A stretch of 48,567 nucleotides of DNA, from positions 1 through 48,567 of the forward strand of contig JAYKIB010000073.1 of NCBI GenBank assembly GCA_035285005.1, read 5' to 3'. A program made the position numbers and the translations under genes. Positions 41,438 to 48,567 of the stretch are shown piece after piece. Under the pieces are notes generated by a model that saw nothing but the letters and a program-made list of their open reading frames with translations, had not been told where the DNA came from and did no database searches. The first letter of the stretch is position 1; each line of letters starts with the position of its first letter. The DNA is from Prochlorothrix sp035285005. Its GTDB lineage: Bacteria > Cyanobacteriota > Cyanobacteriia > Prochlorotrichales > Prochlorotrichaceae.

Positions 41438-43141
41438 TTAGGGCGTCTTAAAACGATCGACCTTAAAGATCAGCAATTGCAACAGCAGCACCGCCGGGAG
41501 ACTAGACAGACCCAGACTCAGGTTCCCGGCTCGCTCCCAACCCGCCGTCAAGAACTCGACTCCCCCCAGGAACAGAACCCCAAAAATTAAGGCATAGAGA
41601 AGACCCTGGGCGAGGGTATTGAGCTTGCGCAGTTCCCGATTCCCCTCCGTGGAGTTAACCCGGAGGCGGAAGTCGCCCGCTTCCAGCTTATCGAGACTGG
41701 CGTGAATCCGCTCGGGTAGACCAAGGCTAGTGTTGGTGAACTGGGCCGCTTGACGACTGAGCTGATTGAGAATCATCTCCGGTTCACTCAGATTTTCCTG
41801 ACCCAAAATTTCCGCCGCAAAGGGCTGGGTCACATCCATAAAACTAAAATCGGGATCCAGCGATTTCCCCATCGCCTCCAGGGTGGACAAGGCCCGCAAC
41901 ACAAAGGTGAAGGTGGCCGGGAAGCGGAAAGGCTGGTCATAGCTCAGCTCATACAGATCATCGCTGATGTCGGCCATGGAAATGGAGTCATGGGTGCTGA
42001 GGGCCTGCTCAAAGTAAGTGTCCAGCATGTACTGCACCGATCGCCGCACCGGTCCCAGATCGCTGCTGCTCGTTAACGCCCCCAGCTCCACCATGGCCTT
42101 AACCACCAAATTGGCATCCTTTTGCATAATGCCCGCAAAGGTGAGGAGAAGGCGGGACTTCGTGCTGGGGTGAATTTGGCCCATCATGCCAAAATCGTAG
42201 AAAATCAGTCGCCCTTTGGCATCCACGGCGATGTTACCGGGATGGGGATCGGCATGGAAAAAACCGTGGTGCAGGACCTGGCGCAGATACGCTTCAACGC
42301 CAAGCTGGGCGATCGCCTTGCGATCGAGACCCGCAGCCTCTAGGGCCGCCACCTCGCTCACCTTAATTCCCGGCACATATTCCATGGTCAGCAGGGCAGA
42401 AGAGGTGTAGCGCCAGTGAATCCGAGGCACAACGATGCCGGGTAAATCCCGGAAATTACGGCGGAAGGTGTCAGCGTTGCGTCCCTCGCCAATGTAGTCG
42501 GTTTCTTCCCAGAGAGTGCGGCGACACTCTTCATAAATGCCCACCCAATCCCGTCCCCCTTGGCCCCAGGGGGTGTGGTGTTGGACAAATTCGGCCATGG
42601 ATTGCAGAATCCCCAGGTCGATGGCAAAGAGGCGATGCAATCCTGGACGCTGCACCTTAACGGCAACCTCTTCGCCGGACTTGAGGACAGCGCGGTGGAC
42701 CTGCCCCAAACTAGCCGAGGCGATCGGTTCCGGGTCAAAGCGCTCAAAGGCAGCCTCGATCGGTTTGCCCAACTCCCGCCGCACGATCGACTGCACCTGG
42801 GTATAGCTAAAGGCGGGTACCTGATCCTGAAGCTTGGACAGCTCCTCCACATACACCGGGGGGAACAGGTCAGCACGGGTGGAAAAAAACTGGCCAATCT
42901 TGATAAAAGTGGGCCCCAAGTGGAGAAGACTTTCGCGGATCCAGATGGCCCGCCGTCGCTGTCGTGCGGCCTTTTGCTCGGCCAGGGGCAAGCTACTGTC
43001 TCGGTAGCTCCAGGGCTGCTGATCCATCCAGAGATACATCAGGAGCTGGGTGGAAAACTGCCCAATATCCCGCAGGCGACCAATGGCTTTATAGTCATCC
43101 CGGGCCCAGCGATAGTCCACGGGAGCAGTGGCAGGGAGCAT
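41438..43141 (-). CDS. ABC1/UbiB-family protein kinase-like protein
   Basis: The 567-residue protein belongs to the ABC1/UbiB/ADCK atypical kinase family, which in cyanobacteria and plastids is tied to quinone and prenyl-lipid homeostasis. Signatures are LGPTFIKIGQFFSTR (KxGQ), ASASLGQVHRAVLKSGEEVAVKVQRPG (alanine-rich loop and lysine), EETDY, the catalytic HHGFFHADPHPGN and FYDFGMMG. Two membrane segments end the protein (ALIFGVLFLGGVEFL, SLPAVLLLQLLIF). ATG 43141 gives a start just before the conserved YKAIGRLRDIG. The frame is open to 43348, but that extension is low-complexity. It stands alone. Confidence 0.92.
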   Translation of the reverse strand: MLPATAPVDYRWARDDYKAIGRLRDIGQFSTQLLMYLWMDQQPWSYRDSSLPLAEQKAARQRRRAIWIRESLLHLGPTFIKIGQFFSTRADLFPPVYVEELSKLQDQVPAFSYTQVQSIVRRELGKPIEAAFERFDPEPIASASLGQVHRAVLKSGEEVAVKVQRPGLHRLFAIDLGILQSMAEFVQHHTPWGQGGRDWVGIYEECRRTLWEETDYIGEGRNADTFRRNFRDLPGIVVPRIHWRYTSSALLTMEYVPGIKVSEVAALEAAGLDRKAIAQLGVEAYLRQVLHHGFFHADPHPGNIAVDAKGRLIFYDFGMMGQIHPSTKSRLLLTFAGIMQKDANLVVKAMVELGALTSSSDLGPVRRSVQYMLDTYFEQALSTHDSISMADISDDLYELSYDQPFRFPATFTFVLRALSTLEAMGKSLDPDFSFMDVTQPFAAEILGQENLSEPEMILNQLSRQAAQFTNTSLGLPERIHASLDKLEAGDFRLRVNSTEGNRELRKLNTLAQGLLYALIFGVLFLGGVEFLTAGWERAGNLSLGLSSLPAVLLLQLLIFKVDRFKTP

Positions 43142-43493
43142 AATGGCGGGGGCAGAAGAGTCGAGATGGGTGACCACGGCGTTTTTTATAGGGGGGAAAT
43201 AGGGGTTTGTTAAGGGACGGGAACCGCGATGGGTTGGGAAAAAGCGCACTGCGCTGCTCCCCAGCCGCCCCCCTGACGTGGGCAAGAATTTGGGCAAGAA
43301 TAAAGACCGGCCCGGTGAACTAGCCACGGTGCAAAGGGGGCGAGGCACCCGAAAGAAAATTTTTGAACAGTCTCAGGAGATCACCCACAGATGCAGCCCT
43401 AGCACTAGAACAGGAGCAGGAACGGGACACCCCGCACACACCTGTGATCTGCTGTGATCTGATTTGCCGAAATCTAATCTGCTGAACACCTCG

Positions 43494-43582
43494 AAAAATC
43501 CAAATTTTCGCCTGGTGATCCACGCAAGAATCAGGGGTGAGGCAGGCGGCGAAGCCGCCTGCCTCAATTCTTCGAGGTGTCC
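43494..43582. mobile_element. Family A element with TGCT target duplication
   Basis: 89 bp, GAACACCTCGAAAAAT to ATTCTTCGAGGTGTCC, flanked by TGCT at 43490-43493 and 43583-43586. Perfect hairpin TGAGGCAGGCGGC-GAA-GCCGCCTGCCTCA. Confidence 0.93.
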
Positions 43583-43719
43583 TGCTGTGATCCTTGCAGA
43601 TCCAGCATGTCCCAGACCCGTCTGGCCTAGGGAGCTGCTCCGTCCTCGGCGGAGCAATTCCCGCCTTTGACGCTACTGTTACGCACAGTGCTGTAATCTC
43701 CAGAAACTCAAGAGATTTG

Positions 43720-43826
43720 GGGCAACCTCGATTCATTTTGGCGAGCGGCGCGAAGCTGCCCCCCAAAACCCTTCTTCTGTTTTGCCGTGGGAAAGGCGGT
43801 AGACATTAGAACTTTTCGAGGTGCCC
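43720..43826. repeat. Family A element, diverged
   Basis: GGGCAACCTCGATTCATT to TTTTCGAGGTGCCC with the alternative 'GCCGTGGGAAAGGCGGTAGAC' spacer and a decayed hairpin. No target duplication. Confidence 0.75.
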
Positions 43827-44335
43827 CGTGGAAACAAATTTTGGAAACAGATGCGGCGGATGGGGCAGAGATTCGGTTCTCACGATAACGCCAGCCTGCT
43901 CTAGATCACTTATAACAAGTTTTCCGGGTCAATCCTAGGGTGGTAAGACGGTACGTTTCCCCCTGTATTTCCGTGTAATTCCAAGACAAGACCGACATCG
44001 TGGCCGACAATGGATAGGGCTGGAGATTGCCCCAATTCCGCACCGTGACAGGATCGGTTTTCTGCCCTCACCAGGGGACTAGCTCCCCGCAGCGAGATGG
44101 ACTCATTGGTAGATCCCATGACTTCCATAAAGCAATTGAAACACTTGTTTACAATTGTTAATGTAATAATAGGGCATCAAGGGTAGCTTGGACCTTCCCC
44201 GATCCCGATGTGGGACTCTGGCGATGCGTCGCACCCTTTGCCCAGGATGGGGCAGTCCGCCGGTTGAAAGTCAATATCAGACTCCCTCGGCCATGGATTG
44301 CAACCCTCGCCACGATGCAAATCTGCAAAAGGACA
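43827..44335. other. 509-bp stretch upstream of the DUF2993 gene
   Basis: No convincing gene. A 72-codon reverse frame at 43910-44128 lacks family signals. AT-rich sequence at 44140-44170 (TTGTTTACAATTGTTAATG, then TAATAAT) looks like the promoter region for the next gene, which would leave a long leader. Confidence 0.4.
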
Positions 44336-45091
44336 ATGATATCCACAGTGTTTGGTAGTTTGCCATTTCCCAATCAAGGCGGAGATCGCGTCGTTAGCAA
44401 GGTTGTGACGGCGGCCATTTCGGCTCTCTTTAAGCGATCGGAAAAGCTCGAAGTCAATGTTCGGGCCGAGCCGGTTGCCAAGCTGCTCCAGGGTAGTGTG
44501 GATGGCTTTGACTTTATTGGAAAAGGATTATTGATGCACAGCGGCCTCCGGGTCGATGCCATGGAACTGTATGTACAGGCGGTGGCCATCGACTTTGGGG
44601 CGATTTTTAGCGGCAAGGTGAAGCTGAAACAGGCGATTCAGGCCAGTCTGCGGGTCGTGCTGAGCGAGACAGATCTGACGGATTCGTTTAATACACCTTT
44701 CCTCACGGAAAAGCTCAAACAAATTCGCCATGAGGGGCAGCCCCTTCAGTTCAGCGAGACGGTGTTTAAGATTAACCCCGATCGATCGATTCGACTGGCT
44801 AGCAACATTCAAATTGGGAATCAAGCCACGGCAATTCCCATTGATGTCACCGCCCAGATGGAAGTGCAGGACCGCAAGCGCATCTTTTTTACGGAGGTAA
44901 CCTGCGAGGGAGATGGGGCCAGCGTGGCCCTGGGTGAGGCCGTGATTGGCCACATTAACGGGCTGCTGGATTTGGATCAGTTTGCCCTGGATGGGATGCA
45001 AATTCGGGTGGATCAGCTCCGCCTACGCAACCAAACGATGATGCTGTACGGGGTGGCCCATATTGAGCGCTTCCCCGATCGCAAGGCGTAA
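44336..45091 (+). CDS. DUF2993 (LmeA-like) protein
   Basis: The 251-residue protein matches DUF2993: SKVVTAAISALFKRSEKLEVNVRAEPVAKLLQGSVDGFDFIGKGLLM, then MELYVQAVAIDFGAIFSGKVKLKQ. The family is beta-rich, related to mycobacterial LmeA, and thought to bind phospholipids. Here there is no signal peptide and the cellular role is unknown. ATG 44336 has AAAAGGA just upstream and gives the family-like start MISTVFGSLPFPNQGGD; ATG 44315 is an alternative. The gene is convergent with surE, with a strong terminator between. Confidence 0.88.
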   Translation: MISTVFGSLPFPNQGGDRVVSKVVTAAISALFKRSEKLEVNVRAEPVAKLLQGSVDGFDFIGKGLLMHSGLRVDAMELYVQAVAIDFGAIFSGKVKLKQAIQASLRVVLSETDLTDSFNTPFLTEKLKQIRHEGQPLQFSETVFKINPDRSIRLASNIQIGNQATAIPIDVTAQMEVQDRKRIFFTEVTCEGDGASVALGEAVIGHINGLLDLDQFALDGMQIRVDQLRLRNQTMMLYGVAHIERFPDRKA

Positions 45092-45228
45092 AGTCAGGCA
45101 GCACGGGACGATCGGTTGGGGGAATTGGCCTGCACTGGCTTGCACTGATCTCGGAACTAGCTCGAAACTAGCCTGAGTGTGAGATGCACCCGATCAGTCC
45201 CCGCCAGCGCAGTTAACGCCTAGGTGCC

Positions 45229-45265
45229 GCAAAATATCCCTCGCCGGAGGCGAGGGATATTTTGC
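45229..45265. terminator. Bidirectional intrinsic terminator between DUF2993 and surE
   Basis: A perfect 16-bp stem, GCAAAATATCCCTCGC and its complement, with a 5-nt loop. The A/T-rich base gives a T-run on either strand. It lies midway between two convergent genes. Confidence 0.93.
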
Positions 45266-45306
45266 TACTTTCCATAGGTCAGGGGTTTGCATCCCGATGG
45301 CACGCC

Positions 45307-46107
45307 CTAGGCGATCGGCGGGAGTTCCCAGGACTGTTCAAAGAGCGTCTGGGCCGTGAGGTTGTATTGCAGCGGCGTAAGGGTAATGTAGTTGAGCTGG
45401 ATCGCCTGCACATCGGTCATCACTTCCGGGGGTGCTTCGGGATCCACCACTTCCTCAATCACCTCACCCGCCAACCAAAAATAGGAATTACCTCGGGGAT
45501 CCACCCGTTTTTCAAAACTGTCAATATAACGCCGCACCCCCTGACGGGTGAGCTTGACCCCAGCAATATCCGCGATCGGCACTGCGGGAATATTGACACT
45601 CAGCAGCACAGACTCGGGGAGGGGATGGGCTTGGAGATGGGGAATGAGGCTCCGCGCAAAGTCGGCCCCACTTTGAAAAATACGCTGGGTGAAATCAGCC
45701 AAACTAAAGGCAACACTGGGAATCCCCTCGATCGTGCCCTCCATCGCAGCCGACACCGTACCGGAATAGAGCACATCGGTGCCCAGATTAGGACCGTGAT
45801 TAATACCCGAAAACACGAAATCCGGAGCCTCGTCCAGCAGCGCACCCAGGGCTAACTTGACGCAATCGGACGGGGTGCCAGAGCAGGCCCAGGCTTGGAC
45901 ATTGGGGGCAAAAATATGATCGATCGCCTCGGCGCGAATCGGCTTATGTAGGGTGAGGCCGTGGCCCGTGGCCGATCGCTCCCGATCGGGGCACACCACC
46001 GTCACTCGGTAGCCCGCCGCCGCCAGGGTATTGGCCAAGGTCTGGATACCCGCCGCAAAAATGCCATCATCGTTGCTGACTAGAATATGGGGAGTTGGAG
46101 GAGCCAT
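45307..46107 (-). CDS. surE: 5'/3'-nucleotidase SurE
   Basis: Metal-dependent phosphatase of nucleoside monophosphates. The 266-residue protein begins MAPPTPHILVSNDDGIFAAG, with the metal-binding Asp13-Asp14. VCPDRERSATGHGLTLHKPI and FSGINHGPNLGTDVLYSGTVSAAMEG are the other hallmark motifs. The C-terminal domain-swapping and dimerisation part is complete. The ATG at 46107 has GAGG upstream (reverse strand) and places the DD motif at the N-terminus; the frame extends to 46404 without support. It is followed by a shared terminator at 45229-45265. Confidence 0.96.
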   Translation of the reverse strand: MAPPTPHILVSNDDGIFAAGIQTLANTLAAAGYRVTVVCPDRERSATGHGLTLHKPIRAEAIDHIFAPNVQAWACSGTPSDCVKLALGALLDEAPDFVFSGINHGPNLGTDVLYSGTVSAAMEGTIEGIPSVAFSLADFTQRIFQSGADFARSLIPHLQAHPLPESVLLSVNIPAVPIADIAGVKLTRQGVRRYIDSFEKRVDPRGNSYFWLAGEVIEEVVDPEAPPEVMTDVQAIQLNYITLTPLQYNLTAQTLFEQSWELPPIA

Positions 46108-46210
46108 GGGCACTAAACGGATGAAGTTTGCAGATCGAACAATCCAAGTGGTAGGGACACCGGGCACCCGCGCCGGTCGCCGCCAAGGGTCTGATGACAC
46201 GGCCGCTATA

Positions 46211-46312
46211 GGGCACCTCGATGAATTTGTTGGGGACGGCTCTTCGCCGCCCCCAGGCACCTTGCTTGTGCCGTGGGCACAGCGGTGAAAATCTGCCCTG
46301 TTCGAGATGCCC
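46211..46312. repeat. Family A element
   Basis: GGGCACCTCGATGAAT to TTCGAGATGCCC, with a damaged GGGGACGGC hairpin and the 'GTGCCGTGGGCACAGCGGTGAA' spacer. No target duplication. Apart from it, 46108-46497 is empty. Confidence 0.82.
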
Positions 46313-46497
46313 TGCAGCCGTTGAACCCTTGTGATGTACCAGCGCCGAGAACCACCAGAACATGTTCCCAGGGCGGAAGTCCTGACGGGAATCCGTCTCG
46401 ACACACCTTGTCCCCCTAACGGCTCTTCACAGCTTGATAGCCCTCAATCAACAGACGATTCAATACCATCCGGTTGCCCGCGTTACACCGCAGAGCC

Positions 46498-47661
46498 CTA
46501 AAGCAACCCAGCAAAGTGTAGGGGACCATGGCCGCTGATCATCTCCACCAGCAGGGCAATAAACCCCAGCATCGCCAAGCGCCCGTTCCACACTTCCGCC
46601 ACACTGGTGATGCCCCACTCCCACCGTTCCTGGGGATACATCTTGGCCCGTCGGGGGGGATGGATCACTTCTTCGAGGGTAAGGCTGGGATGTTCAAGGG
46701 ATTCCTGCACTAACTGGGCCAGGTCTTCGATAAAAGCAGGATGACTATTGAGGGCCGGAACCCGCTGAAAACTTTCAATCCCAAGTTCTTCAGCCTGCTC
46801 CCGCAGTTCAATGTCCAGTTCCTGGAGGGTTTCAATATGCTCCGACACAAAGCTAATAGGCACCACTAGAATATCCTTGATGCCCCGCGCCGTTAGATCC
46901 TGGAGAGCAGCTTCCGTGTAGGGCTTGAGCCACTCCACCGGGCCCACTCGACTTTGGTAGGCCAGGGTGTAGGCATTGGGCCGATCGAGGGTTTGCATAA
47001 TCCGTTGGGTGCAGTCCTCAATCTCCCGCTGATAGGGATCGCCCGCCTCCTCCACGTAGCTAACCGGCACCCCATGGGCACTAAAAAAGACATGGACCCG
47101 ATCGGGATCGGGATGTTGATCCAACTCCTGGGCAATCAGCTCCGCCATGGTCTTGAGATAGCCAGGACGACGGTACCAGGACGGCACCACCGTGTAATCA
47201 ATCTGGCGAAAGGTTTGATCTTCGTAGCGAAGGCGTTCCAAGAGCCGGAAGCTGGACCCACTGGTGCTGATGGAAAACTGGGGGTAGAGGGGTAGAATCA
47301 CCAAACGATCGATCCGATCGCGTTTAATCCGGGCCACCGCTTCTTCCGTAAAGGGGTGCCAATAGCGCATCCCGATGTAAATCTTGGCCTCTAGATCCTG
47401 CTGTTGGAGGGTCTTTTGGAGGGCCGTGGCCTGCTCCTGGGTGATGCGACGCAGGGGAGACCCGCCTCCGATCAGTTGATAATTGGCCTGGGAGTTGCGA
47501 CTGCGGCTGAGGGAGATGAGCCAAGCCAGCGGCTTCTGGAGCCAAGGAAACGGAATACGGATAATTTCGGGATCGGAAAATAAATTAAACAAAAAAGGAC
47601 GGACATCCTCGATCCGCTCCGGTCCACCTAGGTTTAAGAGTAAGACCCCTACACGACCCAT
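46498..47661 (-). CDS. hemH: Ferrochelatase with C-terminal chlorophyll-binding-like helix
   Basis: Inserts Fe2+ into protoporphyrin IX to make heme, at the branch point with chlorophyll synthesis. The 387-residue protein has GVLLLNLGGPE, the catalytic region FFSAHGVPVSYVEEAGDPY and VPISFVSEHIETLQELD. The final 32 residues contain EVWNGRLAMLGFIALLVEMISG, an LHC/CAB-type motif (ExxNGRxAMxGF) joined by a short linker, as in other cyanobacterial and plastid type II ferrochelatases. This tail is reported to bind pigment and affect oligomerisation. ATG at 47661. It is divergent from hemE, with about 790 bp between. Confidence 0.97.
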   Translation of the reverse strand: MGRVGVLLLNLGGPERIEDVRPFLFNLFSDPEIIRIPFPWLQKPLAWLISLSRSRNSQANYQLIGGGSPLRRITQEQATALQKTLQQQDLEAKIYIGMRYWHPFTEEAVARIKRDRIDRLVILPLYPQFSISTSGSSFRLLERLRYEDQTFRQIDYTVVPSWYRRPGYLKTMAELIAQELDQHPDPDRVHVFFSAHGVPVSYVEEAGDPYQREIEDCTQRIMQTLDRPNAYTLAYQSRVGPVEWLKPYTEAALQDLTARGIKDILVVPISFVSEHIETLQELDIELREQAEELGIESFQRVPALNSHPAFIEDLAQLVQESLEHPSLTLEEVIHPPRRAKMYPQERWEWGITSVAEVWNGRLAMLGFIALLVEMISGHGPLHFAGLL

Positions 47662-47907
47662 AAATCTTTATACCGCTTTGTTCAGCGTGTTCCTGTGTGT
47701 GGTTGACATCGAGCAGTCCCGGAACGGTGGCAACGCTCTCGCAGGAGAAGTGACACGAGCCGTTCGGACCAGGGAGGAAGAGCCTGCCCACAATGGGCCA
47801 AGGCATCATTGGCATTCAGAGAGCGCAATCGCAACGGGACGAGCAAATTAGGGTTGGGCTGTCGCCGGCCAGTTGTTTCAATTGCCGAAGGGATAAACGC
47901 CTCGGGA

Positions 47908-48040
47908 GGGCATCTCAAAACAAGCAAGGTTTGCAAAATGCAAGTTTTCGCCCAGTAACCCACGCAAAAGCCAGAATCCACACAAAAGCCCGGTTTGATT
48001 TGGGCGGCTGCGCCACCTAGACCCAGTCATCGAGGTGCCC
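47908..48040. repeat. Family A element, enlarged copy
   Basis: GGGCATCTCAAAACAA to GTCATCGAGGTGCCC, 133 bp, longer through duplicated ACGCAAAAGCC/ACACAAAAGCC spacer sequence. Hairpin GGGCGGC-TGC-GCCaCC is imperfect. The preceding 47662-47907 shows nothing. Confidence 0.8.
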
Positions 48041-48129
48041 GTTACGTATTTTAACAATTTAAATGCATTTGGTCATAGTAAAGCGTTTCCCCGGAAATGT
48101 TTACGGTGAGCAATGTTACCGAATGGACT

Positions 48130-48160
48130 TTGCGGGGGCGGGGCCGTCGATCGATATAAT
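48130..48160 (+). promoter_or_regulatory. Candidate hemE promoter
   Basis: TATAAT at 48155-48160 with TTGCGG at 48130-48135, a 19-bp spacer. Just upstream are two similar boxes, AATGTTTACGG (48098-48108) and AATGTTACCG (48112-48121), possible operator repeats. The leader to hemE would be about 290 nt. Confidence 0.4.
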
Positions 48161-48454
48161 GAAAGATTGCAAGCGGCCTTCCTCACATCGCGGTCCTGGG
48201 TAATCATCCGGGGAGAGCGTGGGGAGCGGGTCGCTTGGGCCTGATCTATTTTCTATCTATCTGAGACGCATCGAAAACGACGATCGCAGTGGGTCCGGGT
48301 TGATGGGTTGCTGTTAGATTCTCTGAATTCTCTGAATTCCGTGCGGTCCGCCCAGTCCGAATCACACCCCTTACCCCAAGCTGGACCTCTGCCGCCTTGC
48401 CGTTGAGAGCTGCCCTTAGAATCTGCTGTTTTAAATCAAGACTGGAGAGAACGC

Positions 48455-48567
48455 ATGACCGGGACAACCCAGGTTCCCTATCTTTTACGTGCAGCGCGGG
48501 GTGAGGTGCTAGAGCGCCCCCCGGTGTGGATGATGCGCCAAGCCGGACGTTATATGAAAGTGTATCG
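48455..48567 (+). CDS. hemE: Uroporphyrinogen decarboxylase, N-terminal part (runs off the right edge)
   Basis: Decarboxylates the four acetate side chains of uroporphyrinogen III to coproporphyrinogen III, a shared step for heme and chlorophyll. Only 37 codons are in the window. They read MTGTTQVPYLLRAARGEV, then RPPVWMMRQAGRYMKVY. The latter contains the invariant RQAGRYM substrate-site motif of HemE. ATG at 48455 with GGAGAGA 4 nt upstream. It lies divergent from hemH, so two tetrapyrrole genes share this intergenic region. Confidence 0.93.
   Translation, partial: MTGTTQVPYLLRAARGEVLERPPVWMMRQAGRYMKVY

Noticed and set aside
43910..44128. 72-codon reverse frame upstream of DUF2993
   Set aside because: No recognisable domain and weak start context; composition is not protein-like enough.

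Overview
The window is about 48.6 kb of chromosome from a GC-rich cyanobacterium. The evidence is chlG (chlorophyll synthase), petP, a Get3d-type ATPase, a ferrochelatase with a chlorophyll-binding-like tail, CGLD27, several cyanobacteria-restricted DUF families (DUF928, DUF1815, DUF2839, DUF2993, DUF3318) and frequent HIP1-type GCGATCGC sites. I cannot name the genus from sequence alone. I see no rRNA, tRNA, CRISPR array, complete insertion sequence or prophage.

Layout. 1-6 kb: a bacteriohemerythrin gene broken by a small transposable element, a RecB/UvrD-like P-loop protein, apt, and a two-domain peptidoglycan hydrolase. 6-19 kb: a 24-unit 11-bp tandem array before a GAF histidine kinase, a PlsC-like acyltransferase, an alpha/beta hydrolase, a dihydrouridine synthase, a small conserved protein, a large hybrid kinase, an unknown proline-rich membrane protein and hrcA. 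19-31.5 kb: a dehydrogenase, rsmH, the petP-get3d-chlG operon, a CPBP protease with a UbiH-type monooxygenase, a DUF928 protein, lipB and tyrA. 31.7-41 kb: a DinG-like protein with decayed ATPase motifs, DUF2839, DUF1815, a hydrolase lacking its nucleophile next to a glycosyltransferase, ybaK, DUF3318, a possible small RNA, rsfS and CGLD27. 41-48.6 kb: an ABC1/UbiB kinase, DUF2993, surE, hemH and the start of hemE.

The genes are mostly housekeeping and photosynthesis genes in short transcription units. Tetrapyrrole and chlorophyll functions recur (chlG, hemH, hemE, Get3d, PetP). The intergenic DNA is the unusual part. About 30 copies, full or partial, of one roughly 100-bp element (called family A here) fill most gaps. 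It has GGGCACCTCGA-type inverted ends and an internal GGCGGC hairpin. Ten copies carry exact 4-bp target duplications, one copy sits inside another, and one sits inside a second element type (family B). Family A is therefore a non-autonomous mobile element (MITE). Its hairpin arms differ between copies yet stay complementary. A different 120-bp element with 9-bp target duplications interrupts the hemerythrin gene.
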